Source: Planctomycetia bacterium (GTDB taxonomy: Bacteria > Planctomycetota > Planctomycetia > Pirellulales > JACPPG01). Taken from it: a stretch of DNA of 40,439 nt. Under the pieces are notes generated by a model that did no database searches, was not told the origin of the DNA, and was given only the letters and a program-made list of their open reading frames with translations. Below are positions 8,982 to 16,261 of the stretch, piece by piece. The position numbers and the translations under genes are program-made. The stretch is from NCBI GenBank assembly GCA_016191115.1, contig JACPPG010000024.1:1-40439 (forward strand). Direction: 5' to 3'. Within the stretch, counting starts at the first letter, position 1, and each line of letters opens with the position of its first letter.

Positions 8982-10619
8982 ATGCAAGCATCGATTCTGT
9001 TGCCTCGATGCATCGCAGGGCCGCTCGCGCAGGGTCTCGCCGCTCTGACGTTGGTGGTGCTCGTGTCGGGCGGGTTTGCTGCCGCGGCCGACGGCGCCGC
9101 GGCGCGCAACGAGCGCTTGCGGCAGCGGCTGGCCGACGGCGTGCTGCGTTGGGGGGGCGATGCCGAAGGGGGCGCGCCCTTTCAACTTCGCGATCCGAAG
9201 GACCCCGGCCGCGTCATCGGCTTCGAGGTCGAGCTGGCCGACGCCCTGGCCGACGTCCTCTCGCACAAGTTGGGCATTCCGATCGTGGCCGAGTTCGTGC
9301 AATACGAATGGAGCACGCTGGGACTCGGACTGCTCGAAAGCCGGGACTTCGACTGCATCATCAGCGGCTTCGAGATCACGCCCAAGCGGCGCGAAGAGAT
9401 GCGCTTCATCCGTCCGTACTACATTTATGCCGAGCAGCTCGTGGTCCGCGCCGATGATGAGCGAATCCACGGCCTCGACGATTGCCTGGACAAAAGCGTC
9501 GGCACGCTCAACGGCACGGCCGCCGACCGGACGCTCGAAGAGCGCGGCGTGCGCCATATCGTCCGCTTCGATGGGCAAGTGGAGCCGTATCTCGACCTCG
9601 AGGCGGGACGGCTGGACGCGGTGCTCTTGGACACGCCGATCGTGCTCTACTACGCCAGCGTCAACCCGAAATTGAAGAACGCCGGTCCTCCGTTCGGGCG
9701 CGGCGAATACGGGATCGCGCTAAGGCCCGACGACGAGGACCTGGCCGAGGCCCTGGACGATGCGCTGGTCGAGCTGGTGCGGAACGGCCGTTTGCTCTCG
9801 ATCTTGCGCCGGTGGCACTTGTGGAACGCGGACCAGGTCGCGTTGGCCTTGAGCCCCGACCGGGAAACGCAACTGCGCGGCTTGGGTTTTGACGCCGATG
9901 GGCGGCCGCGGCCAGAGGCCGAGCTTCCGCCGGTCGACCCAGTGGACATCCACGTCATCGCCGATAGTGCCCGATCGTGGACGTTTCCCCAGTATGCGCC
10001 GCTTCTCTTGAAGGCGGCTTGCATGACGGTATTTCTCACGTTGTGCAGCATGGCCGTGGCGGTGGTGATCGCGCTACCGGTCTGCCTGGCGCGGCTGTAC
10101 GGCCCGCCGCCCGTGCCGTGGTTGGCGCTGGCGTACGTCGAGTTCTTCCGCGGCATCCCGCTATTGCTGCTGCTGTTCGTGTTGTACTTCGGCTTTTCGA
10201 GCTTCGGGCTGCAGATGCCGGCCGTGGCCACGGCGATCGTCGGCTTCGGACTGAACTACGCGGCCTACGAGGCCGAGGTCTATCGCAGCGCCATCCTGTC
10301 GGTGCCGGTTGGGCAGTGGGACGCAGGGCGCGCGCTGGGCATGACCGAGGCGACCACGTTTCGCCGGATCATTCTGCCGCAGGCGCTGCAAACGGCGCTC
10401 GGGCCCATGACCAACGATTTCGTGGCGCTCTTCAAAGACACGAGCCTGGTGAGCGTGATCGCCGTGCCGGAATTGACGAAGGAATACCTGATTCTGTCGC
10501 GGTCGAGCTTGAAGTTCTTGGAGCTGGGTCTGTTGACCGCCGTGTTGTACCTTTGCATGTCAGTGCCGTTGGGATATCTGTCGCGATACCTGGAGCACCG
10601 GTTCAAATCGGCGAGATAG
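8982..10619 (+). CDS. fused polar amino-acid ABC transporter: solute-binding domain plus permease
   Basis: A 545-residue protein with a signal peptide or first membrane helix (about residues 14-36), a periplasmic family-3 solute-binding domain (about 40-290, with the GFEVELADALAD segment and the usual two-lobe order), a linker, then a HisM/GlnP-type permease domain (about 340-540) with several membrane helices and the EAA loop around GRALGMTEATTFRRIILPQAL. Such fusions carry the binding protein tethered to the permease. It imports polar amino acids or related compounds, powered by the ATPase encoded 143 bases downstream. The ligand cannot be told from sequence. The start at 8982 is preceded by AAAGGACC, but at a longer than ideal spacing. 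Confidence 0.9.
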   Translation: MQASILLPRCIAGPLAQGLAALTLVVLVSGGFAAAADGAAARNERLRQRLADGVLRWGGDAEGGAPFQLRDPKDPGRVIGFEVELADALADVLSHKLGIPIVAEFVQYEWSTLGLGLLESRDFDCIISGFEITPKRREEMRFIRPYYIYAEQLVVRADDERIHGLDDCLDKSVGTLNGTAADRTLEERGVRHIVRFDGQVEPYLDLEAGRLDAVLLDTPIVLYYASVNPKLKNAGPPFGRGEYGIALRPDDEDLAEALDDALVELVRNGRLLSILRRWHLWNADQVALALSPDRETQLRGLGFDADGRPRPEAELPPVDPVDIHVIADSARSWTFPQYAPLLLKAACMTVFLTLCSMAVAVVIALPVCLARLYGPPPVPWLALAYVEFFRGIPLLLLLFVLYFGFSSFGLQMPAVATAIVGFGLNYAAYEAEVYRSAILSVPVGQWDAGRALGMTEATTFRRIILPQALQTALGPMTNDFVALFKDTSLVSVIAVPELTKEYLILSRSSLKFLELGLLTAVLYLCMSVPLGYLSRYLEHRFKSAR

Positions 10620-10629
10620 CGCAGTGATC

Positions 10630-10695
10630 GGGAGGGCGAGGCTCCCGCCGAGCCGCGCGCGAAGAAGAGCGGCTCAGCAGGAGCTTCCCCCGCCC
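10630..10695. repeat. dispersed hairpin repeat GGGAGGGCGAGGCTCCCGCC...
   Basis: An imperfect inverted repeat: the left arm GGGAGGGCGAGGCTCCCGCC continues into GAGCCGC, and the right arm is the complement of a closely similar sequence. The same left arm, almost identical, opens the inverted repeat at the far end of the window (40374-40439). It lies between the two ABC transporter genes. Confidence 0.65.
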
Positions 10696-10738
10696 GCAAG
10701 CGTTGCCGCGGCGACGGTGGTTCGATTCAAATTGAAGC

Positions 10739-10759
10739 GGTGCTCGCAGAGCACCCTAC
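10739..10759. repeat. GGTGCTC mini-hairpin just before the ABC ATPase start
   Basis: GGTGCTC-GCA-GAGCACC is a perfect 7-bp stem with a 3-base loop, followed by CTACGA and then the start codon. It occupies the place of the ribosome-binding site, so it could affect translation of the ATPase gene. Two relatives occur at about 7568 and 32348. Confidence 0.5.
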
Positions 10760-10762
10760 GAA

Positions 10763-11533
10763 ATGATGGCGCAAACAGAATCTGAACCGCTGATCTCCGT
10801 GACCGGTCTGGTGAAGCGCTACGGCGATCGCCGCGTGCTCGACAGCGTGTCGCTGTCGATCGGCCAGCGCGAGACCGTGGCCCTGATCGGCCCTAGCGGT
10901 AGCGGCAAGTCGACGCTTCTACGGTGCATCAACGGGCTGACCGCGTGGGAAGGGGGCGAGATCCGCGTCGGGCCACATCGACTGCAAGCCGCGGGCACAC
11001 CAGGCCCGAACGGCGCCCCCTCGCGGCAGGTCCGCCGGCTCCTGGGCATGGTCTTCCAGGACTTTCAACTCTTTCCGCATCTCTCGGCCGCCGACAACGT
11101 CGGCGAAGCGCCGCGGCAGGTGCTTGGCCTGGACCGCGCCGCGGCCCGCTCGCGGGCGGCGGAGCTCTTGGAGCGGGTCGGCATGGCGTCCTACGCCGCG
11201 AGCTACCCGTACCAACTCTCCGGCGGCCAAAAGCAGCGGGTGGCAATTGCCCGGGCATTGGCAATGCAGCCGCAGGGGCTATTGTGCGACGAGATCACAA
11301 GCGCCCTGGATCCGGAACTGAAGCACGAAGTCTTGTCGGTTTTGGAGGACCTGAAGCGCGACGGGATGACGCTGGTGCTGGTGACGCACGAGATGGGTTT
11401 TGCCCGCCGCGCGGCGGACCGCGTGGTGGTCCTGGCCGAGGGGCGGGTGATTGAGGAAGGCCCGCCGCGGCAGGTCCTCGACGCGCCGCGTTCGGACCGC
11501 ACCCGGCAGTTCCTGAGCCGGGTCTTGAGCTGA
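10763..11533 (+). CDS. glnQ: polar amino-acid ABC transporter ATP-binding protein (GlnQ-like)
   Basis: A 256-residue ABC ATPase that powers the fused binding-protein/permease encoded just upstream. Walker A is GPSGSGKS (residues 43-50), the Q-loop glutamine is at 99 (VFQDFQLFPHL), the signature is LSGGQKQR (152-159), Walker B ends in LLCDE (173-177) and the H-loop is VTHEMGFA. The Q-loop context and overall length fit the GlnQ/HisP group. Two adjacent ATG codons (10763 and 10766) could start it; a clear Shine-Dalgarno sequence is missing because a mini-hairpin lies directly upstream. Cytoplasmic, peripheral to the membrane. Confidence 0.93.
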   Translation: MMAQTESEPLISVTGLVKRYGDRRVLDSVSLSIGQRETVALIGPSGSGKSTLLRCINGLTAWEGGEIRVGPHRLQAAGTPGPNGAPSRQVRRLLGMVFQDFQLFPHLSAADNVGEAPRQVLGLDRAAARSRAAELLERVGMASYAASYPYQLSGGQKQRVAIARALAMQPQGLLCDEITSALDPELKHEVLSVLEDLKRDGMTLVLVTHEMGFARRAADRVVVLAEGRVIEEGPPRQVLDAPRSDRTRQFLSRVLS

Positions 11534-11731
11534 GGCGGTTCGCTGGGGGGCGGGCATCCTCCTGCCTTCGCTCGTCGAGACGCGTTTACCATGGCGTGAT
11601 CGCTCGCGCTGAACAAAGGCGGGCAGGAATGCCTGCCCCCCCACGGTTCTCCCCTTTCGCGGCTGTAACAAAGGACGCTAGACTACGCCCATTGTTTTCA
11701 GGGCTCCCCCCACCGCGGAGATACTCCGTCG

Positions 11732-13351
11732 ATGCTCAGGCAACTATTGCGAAAGAAATCCATCGAGACCCTGCTGGCCGAGATGGCCGGTGAGGAGCGC
11801 CTGCACCGAGTGTTGGGACCTATTTCGCTGACCGCCCTGGGAGTTGGCGCCATCATTGGGGCCGGCATCTTCGTCACAACGGGTCGGGCCGCGGCCGACG
11901 ACGCGGGGCCGGCCATCCTCGTCTCGTACACCGTCGCGGCATTGGGCTGCGCCTTTGCCGCACTCTGCTACGCCGAATTCTCGGCCATGGCGCCCGTGGC
12001 CGGCAGCGCCTACACGTACGCCTATGCCACGCTCGGCGAGCTGTTCGCCTGGATCATCGGCTGGGACCTGATGCTGGAATACGCCATGAGCTGCGCCACC
12101 GTGGCCTCGGCCTGGAGCGGCTACTGGAACGAATTCCTCCAATCGCTGCACATCCCCCGCGTTGCCGGCTGGCTGTCGAACGACCCGTTCAGTTACTCGA
12201 GCGCGCTAGAGCCCGACGGGCCGCTGCAACTGTCGATGAACCTGCCCGCGGTGCTGATCATGCTGTTGATCACGGCCGTGCTGGTGCGCGGCATCCGCGA
12301 GAGCGCCACCACCAACGCGGCCTTGGTGATCGTCAAGCTGGCCGTGGTGCTGTTCGTCGTGGCCATCGGCTGGTCGTACATCAACCGGGATAACTGGACC
12401 AGCATCCCCATCGCCGAACGGCACGTGCCGGCCGATCCCGCGTCGAAATGGGGCATGCTGGGGTTATTGGGACTTAACGAGTGGCTGGTGCCGATCGACG
12501 AAAAGGTGCGTAGCCCGTTTGCGCCTTATGGCCTGTCGGGCATCATGCTGGGGGCGTCGATCGTGTTTTTCGCCTATATCGGCTTCGACTCCATCTCGAC
12601 GCACGCCGAGGAGGCCAAGCAACCGAAGCGCGACGTGCCGTTCGCCATTCTCACGTCGCTGGCACTGTGCACTGTGCTGTACATCGCCGTCTCGGCGGTG
12701 ATCACCGGCATGGTCCCCTACCCGACGATCGACGCCAAGGCGCCGATCGCCGTTGCTTTTGCCGACAAGGCGGCCCACGAAAACAGCGGGGCGCTGCACG
12801 TGGCCACGGGCATTATCGCCGCCGGTGGACTGGCGGGCATGACCAGTGTGCTCTTGGTCACGTTCCTGAGTCAGGTGCGCGTTTTCATGGCCATGGCCCG
12901 CGACGGATTGCTACCGCCGATCTTCGGCCACGTGCACCCGAAGTTCCGCACGCCGCACCTGGCCACGATGCTCACGGGCGCGATCATCTGCGTGATCTGC
13001 GCCTTCACGCCGATCAAGAAGCTCGAGGAAATGGTCAACATCGGCACGCTGATGGCCTTCGTCGTCGTTTGCGCGTCGGTGCTAATCTTGCGCGTGCAGC
13101 GCCCGAGCGTCGAGCGCCCGTTCCGCTGCCCGATGATCTACGCCGTGGCCCCGCTGGGCATACTGGTGAATCTGGTGCTGATGCTTTTCCTGCCGTGGGA
13201 CACGTGGCTGCGGCTGGCCGTGTGGCTGGCCGTGGGGCTGGCGATCTACTTCGCCTACAGCCGGTTCCACAGCAAGCTTTCGCGGGAAACGCTCAACGAG
13301 TTGAAGGCGCAAGGTCTCAGCCCGACCGACGCGCCGCTGAAACGCCAATGA
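11732..13351 (+). CDS. APC-family amino-acid permease (cationic amino-acid transporter-like)
   Basis: A 539-residue integral membrane protein of the amino acid-polyamine-organocation superfamily, with about 12-14 hydrophobic helices. The first helix has the APC substrate-site motif GVGAIIGAGIFV (about 37-48), followed by AGPAILVSY and CYAEFSAMAPVAGSAYTYAY, as in YfnA and the cationic amino-acid transporters. The helix around GFDSISTHAEEAKQPKRDVP is also typical. It probably imports or exchanges amino acids and fits the adjacent ABC uptake genes. A small palindrome CGGAG-ATA-CTCCG straddles the ribosome-binding region just before the start. Its stop codon lies inside a repeat shared with another convergent gap. 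Confidence 0.9.
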   Translation: MLRQLLRKKSIETLLAEMAGEERLHRVLGPISLTALGVGAIIGAGIFVTTGRAAADDAGPAILVSYTVAALGCAFAALCYAEFSAMAPVAGSAYTYAYATLGELFAWIIGWDLMLEYAMSCATVASAWSGYWNEFLQSLHIPRVAGWLSNDPFSYSSALEPDGPLQLSMNLPAVLIMLLITAVLVRGIRESATTNAALVIVKLAVVLFVVAIGWSYINRDNWTSIPIAERHVPADPASKWGMLGLLGLNEWLVPIDEKVRSPFAPYGLSGIMLGASIVFFAYIGFDSISTHAEEAKQPKRDVPFAILTSLALCTVLYIAVSAVITGMVPYPTIDAKAPIAVAFADKAAHENSGALHVATGIIAAGGLAGMTSVLLVTFLSQVRVFMAMARDGLLPPIFGHVHPKFRTPHLATMLTGAIICVICAFTPIKKLEEMVNIGTLMAFVVVCASVLILRVQRPSVERPFRCPMIYAVAPLGILVNLVLMLFLPWDTWLRLAVWLAVGLAIYFAYSRFHSKLSRETLNELKAQGLSPTDAPLKRQ

Positions 13352-13427
13352 TGAATGATGAACGCGGAATAGTGAATGGAAGGATGCCTTGGAATCCTTC
13401 ATTCATCATTGGCGCATTCATCATTAC
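13346..13427. repeat. ATGATGAATG / CATTCATCAT inverted repeat between convergent genes
   Basis: The left arm (13346-13385) has ATGATGAATGATGAA units and includes the stop codon of the permease gene; the right arm (13395-13427) has CATTCATCATT units. A closely related inverted repeat lies in another convergent gap at 16157-16253, and a single arm precedes serS (34612-34635). A bidirectional terminator role is possible but there is no T-tract. Confidence 0.55.
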
Positions 13428-13507
13428 TTCTTCGCGCTCCTCTCCCCTCGGGGCTGACAAGGGGAGAGGCGGGACGAGGGGTGCTTGTCGAGTGGTCGAC
13501 AGGCCCT

Positions 13508-14266
13508 TCATCCTGCCCTCTTCGCGCTCGAAGAGGGCTTGATTCGCGCGGCGTCTAGCGGCGAATCGTCACGGCGCGCTTCCGCGCTGTATCGTCCGAA
13601 GCGCTTGGGGCATGCGGCGGGAAACGCCGCGGCTCGGGAATGCCCACGGACGGCGCGATATTTTACCCGCTTTCTGGGCCGCCGCCATCCCGCAATCACT
13701 ACCGACACCGCCACGGCACCACCCGCCAGCGCCGCGGCCGACGGCTCAGGCACGTTGGACACCACGAAATCAAATTGATAACTCGTCAGCGAAGAAAGCT
13801 GTTGGATCCATAGCGCATAGGCGCCCGCCGGCAGCGGCGGAGTGAAGCCCTGTGCCCCGGCGCCGGTGCCCATGTCGTCGAGGATGTCGGTTCCCACGTT
13901 GCCTTCGCCCGGTCCGAAATGGGTGTAGCCGAGCAGGTTCGCGGTGACCGTGCCGACGGCGGGCTCGGTGAACGTCGCGCCGTTCTGGATGGCGATGAAG
14001 GCTATCTGGTCGGTCGACGTAAAGGACTCAAGCACCAGCTTCGAGAGCACCGCCCCGGCCGGGACCGTGAAGGTCACGTAGTCCAATTCGCCCCCCTTCA
14101 CGCTGCCCACTAGCTCGTTGTCGCCGACGGCGATGGCGATGGCCGTCGGCGCCAGCCGATTCCCGGAAAGGTCTCCGTTGACGGATTCGTCCCACACGAC
14201 GCTGCCGCAAGCGATATTCGCCGACCAGCAGGCCGCCCACAGCGCGCAAACGGACAGAGGACGCAT
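13508..14266 (-). CDS. PEP-CTERM sorting-domain protein
   Basis: A probable exported protein of 252 residues. From the start I choose (ATG at 14266) it opens with MRPLSVCALWAACWSANIACG, a plausible signal peptide; longer versions would read through a hairpin repeat. The body is a small secreted domain resembling bacterial pre-peptidase-like beta domains (ELDYVTFTVPAGAVLSKLVL ... PPLPAGAYALWIQQL). The sorting signal VPEPSAAALAGG, a hydrophobic helix and the basic cluster WRRPRKR follow, as for exosortase substrates. Unusually, the frame runs on for about 50 arginine- and alanine-rich residues after the basic cluster, where such proteins normally stop; this may be loss of the original stop codon. 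Function unknown. Confidence 0.75.
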   Translation of the reverse strand: MRPLSVCALWAACWSANIACGSVVWDESVNGDLSGNRLAPTAIAIAVGDNELVGSVKGGELDYVTFTVPAGAVLSKLVLESFTSTDQIAFIAIQNGATFTEPAVGTVTANLLGYTHFGPGEGNVGTDILDDMGTGAGAQGFTPPLPAGAYALWIQQLSSLTSYQFDFVVSNVPEPSAAALAGGAVAVSVVIAGWRRPRKRVKYRAVRGHSRAAAFPAACPKRFGRYSAEARRDDSPLDAARIKPSSSAKRAG

Positions 14267-14348
14267 TCCGGCACTCTCCCAAGGGGCAAAATCAAAGAGG
14301 CGACAAGAGCGCCAGCGAACCCTGGAACCGCTTGAGGTGCTTCCCCGG

Positions 14349-14416
14349 CACACTAGCCCGAAGCGCCAGCGAGGCAACGCACTAGCCGACCCTCGCTGGC
14401 GTTTCGGGCTGGTGTC
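14349..14416. repeat. hairpin repeat, AGCCCGAAGCGCCAGCGAGG arms
   Basis: Left arm 14349-14374 and right arm 14391-14416 are complementary at about 24 of 26 positions, with a 16-base loop. A second member with arms AGCCCGACGCGC...GCGAGGG is at 27452-27534. The family has the look of a widespread palindromic repeat; read as protein it gives the phrase SPKRQRG. Confidence 0.75.
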
Positions 14417-14715
14417 GGGCCCCAGGTGGCTGGCGCGCCGGTCGTCGGCTAGCGATCGACTTCGAAGCAGAATCGAGCAGACGAATGGGCTGTCCGTCTG
14501 ACACCGCCGACCGACGCGCACAAGCACCTGGGATTGGGGACGCTCGCGATAAAGTACGCACGAACGGGCAAAATGGATTCATCACTTTTGGGAAGTGGAC
14601 AGGGGTCAGTGGACGGTGGTCAGTAATAGAGGCACGTCGGACCTGCGGGATTTGGGCCTCTGGTCGAAAGATTTTCGACCCCTTTTCGACCCAACTGATC
14701 ACCGACCGCTGCCCG

Positions 14716-14872
14716 CAGGGCCATTCACAGGTTCAAGCTTGCCGGCGGCGCACCGGCGGGAAAGTGGGACAGGCACCGAGACGAAGCGTTGGTCTGAAGG
14801 GGCTTGCGCTGTTTATGGTGGGAGCCAGTCCCATTTTCCCGCCTCGCCATTTTGAAAAACAGAATGGCCCTG
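14716..14872 (+). mobile_element. family A MITE-like element, copy 1 (157 bp)
   Basis: The ends are CAGGGCCATTC and its exact complement GAATGGCCCTG. It is flanked by CCGCTGCCCG (14706-14715) and CCGCTGTCCG (14873-14882), a 10-bp target duplication with one mismatch. An internal stem pairs GGCGGGAAAGTGGGACAGGC with the complement of GGCGGGAAAATGGGACTGGC. There is no room for a transposase, so it would be moved in trans. This orientation is called forward. Confidence 0.85.
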
Positions 14873-14890
14873 CCGCTGTCCGGTCTCTTG

Positions 14891-14919
14891 TTGCCGTCGC
14901 GTGGGGATGATTGTATATT
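14891..14919 (+). promoter_or_regulatory. candidate promoter for the ECF sigma / anti-sigma pair
   Basis: TTGCCG (14891-14896), a 17-base spacer and TATATT (14914-14919) make a reasonable sigma-70-type promoter 84 bases before the sigma-factor start. It begins only 18 bases after family A copy 1, so that insertion has replaced whatever lay further upstream. Confidence 0.4.
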
Positions 14920-15002
14920 CACAAGACTTCGCGCCGCAGCGCGGGCCAGGCTCCACCCATCGCGCGCGACGGACGACGGACCACCGAGGCGAGGCACTGC
15001 GG

Positions 15003-15545
15003 ATGTCGGACTCGCAATTGATCGCTCAAATCGTCGCCGGAGACCGCGCGGCCTTCGCGCTGTTTTACGATCGTCATGCGCCGCGCGTGTTCGGCCTGTT
15101 GGCGCGGACGCTGCGCGATCGGGCTGATGCCGAGGACGTCTTGCAGGACGTGTTCTACCAGGTGTGGCGCCGCGCCTCGCAATACTCCGCCGCTCGCTCG
15201 TCGCCCGAGGTGTGGTTGTTCTTGATCGCTCGTTCGCGACTGCTGGACTGCCTGCGGCGGAAGCGTCGCGACGCGCCGGGCGAGGTCGCGCGGATCGAGG
15301 CCCGGGGGGCCGACCCGCTGGTGGGCCTGGCGCAAGATGAAGCGGCGCAGCGCGTGCGCTCCGCGCTGGCGCAGTTGCCCGAGAAACAGCGGACAGCGAT
15401 CTCTCTGGCGTTTTACGAGGGCCTGACGCACCAGCAAGTGGCTGAACATCAGGCCATTCCCTTAGGAACGGCCAAGACGCGGATTCTGCTCGGCATCAAG
15501 TCGTTGCGGAGGCTGCTGGCCAACCAGGAAAGGGTGCTCGCTTGA
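15003..15545 (+). CDS. ECF-family RNA polymerase sigma factor
   Basis: A 180-residue group 4 (extracytoplasmic function) sigma factor. Region 2 is seen in AGDRAAFALFYDRHAPRVFGL and ADAEDVLQDVFYQVWR (about residues 12-56, core binding and -10 recognition), and region 4 in LAQLPEKQRTAISLAFYEGLTHQQVA with its helix-turn-helix continuing through GTAKTRILLGIKSLRRLL (about 119-175, -35 recognition). The start at 15003 fits the normal family beginning; an upstream in-frame ATG at 14901 would overlap the promoter candidate. Its stop overlaps the start of a ChrR-like zinc/cupin anti-sigma factor by several bases, so the two are translationally coupled and the neighbour is almost certainly its regulator. 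Target promoters are unknown. Confidence 0.93.
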   Translation: MSDSQLIAQIVAGDRAAFALFYDRHAPRVFGLLARTLRDRADAEDVLQDVFYQVWRRASQYSAARSSPEVWLFLIARSRLLDCLRRKRRDAPGEVARIEARGADPLVGLAQDEAAQRVRSALAQLPEKQRTAISLAFYEGLTHQQVAEHQAIPLGTAKTRILLGIKSLRRLLANQERVLA

Positions 15546-16156
15546 TTGACGCAGAACACGAACTTGGAAGTGCCGCGGACCTGGCCGCTTTGTACCTGGC
15601 CGGCGCGATGACCCACGTCGAGCGCGGTCAATTCGAATCGCATCTCGAGGCCGGCTGCGCCACCTGCGACCGGGAGCTGCTGGCGCTTGATCCCTTGGTG
15701 GCGTCGCTCGCGCGGTTGATCGAGCCGATCGAGCCCGGCAAGGTGGCGCGCGTCGCGGCGCTCGCGCTTACGAACGAAAAGGTGGGCGAGCTAGCACCCG
15801 ACGAGATTGACGACCTGGCGCCACTCGTAACGGCCGTCGCGGAGGACCAGGCTGACATCCTGGCCGATGCGCTGCGCTGGCAAAAACTCGACTACGAAGG
15901 GGCCACGTACCGCCAGATCAACGTGGACCGCCAGCGCCGCCGGGTCACGTCGCTCGTGCGGATGGAACCGGGCGCGGCGATCCCCGCCCACCAGCACGAA
16001 GGCGCCGAGCAGTGCACCGTGCTGTCGGGCGATTTCATGATCGGCGGTCGGCGGCTTCTCGCGGGCGAGTACAAACACTTTGCGCCGGGCGAATTCCAGC
16101 CCGTGGCCACGACCAGCGAAGGCTGCCTGCTCTTGGTGACGACGCCGTTTGAATAG
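15542..16156 (+). CDS. ChrR-like anti-sigma factor with zinc-binding N-domain and C-terminal cupin
   Basis: A 204-residue protein starting with TTG at 15542, which overlaps the TGA of the sigma gene (15543-15545); AGGAAAGGGTG just upstream can serve as the ribosome-binding site. The N-terminal part carries the anti-sigma zinc motif (SHLEAGCATCDREL, about residues 32-45, H-x4-C-x2-C) and an alanine-rich region. The C-terminal half is a cupin with the metal ligands in IPAHQHEGAEQCTVLSGDF. In the ChrR family the N-domain holds the sigma factor and the cupin senses a signal such as singlet oxygen or organic peroxide; which signal acts here is not known. Cytoplasmic. Confidence 0.88.
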   Translation: MIDAEHELGSAADLAALYLAGAMTHVERGQFESHLEAGCATCDRELLALDPLVASLARLIEPIEPGKVARVAALALTNEKVGELAPDEIDDLAPLVTAVAEDQADILADALRWQKLDYEGATYRQINVDRQRRRVTSLVRMEPGAAIPAHQHEGAEQCTVLSGDFMIGGRRLLAGEYKHFAPGEFQPVATTSEGCLLLVTTPFE

Positions 16157-16253
16157 GAAATGATGAATGAATGATGAATGGAAGAAGGACGCGAGGATCG
16201 GGCGACGAGCCTATCTCAATCCCATTCATCATTCATCATTCGCGCATTCATCG
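16157..16253. repeat. ATGATGAATG / CATTCATCAT inverted repeat between convergent genes
   Basis: The left arm is at 16159-16182 and the right arm at 16222-16252. It is the same family as the repeat at 13346-13427 and again separates two convergent genes (anti-sigma factor and MFS transporter). Confidence 0.55.
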
Positions 16254-16261
16254 CTGGATTC

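Larger units (their letters stand above)
14267..15002. other. repeat-filled gap between PEP-CTERM and ECF sigma genes
   Basis: No gene is supported in this 736-base gap. It holds the hairpin repeat at 14349-14416, a pair of GTCAGTGGACGGTGGTCAGT-like phrases (about 14601-14623 and, inverted, 14693-14714), family A element copy 1 with its target duplications (14706-14882), and a candidate promoter (14891-14919). Short open frames crossing the repeats are their translations, not genes. Confidence 0.6.

Noticed and set aside
14485..14910. Short frames across the family A elements (here and at 18006, 24514, 27335), with similar protein sequences
   Set aside because: Their similarity comes from the repeated DNA itself; they appear on both strands and in several frames, with no common start site.
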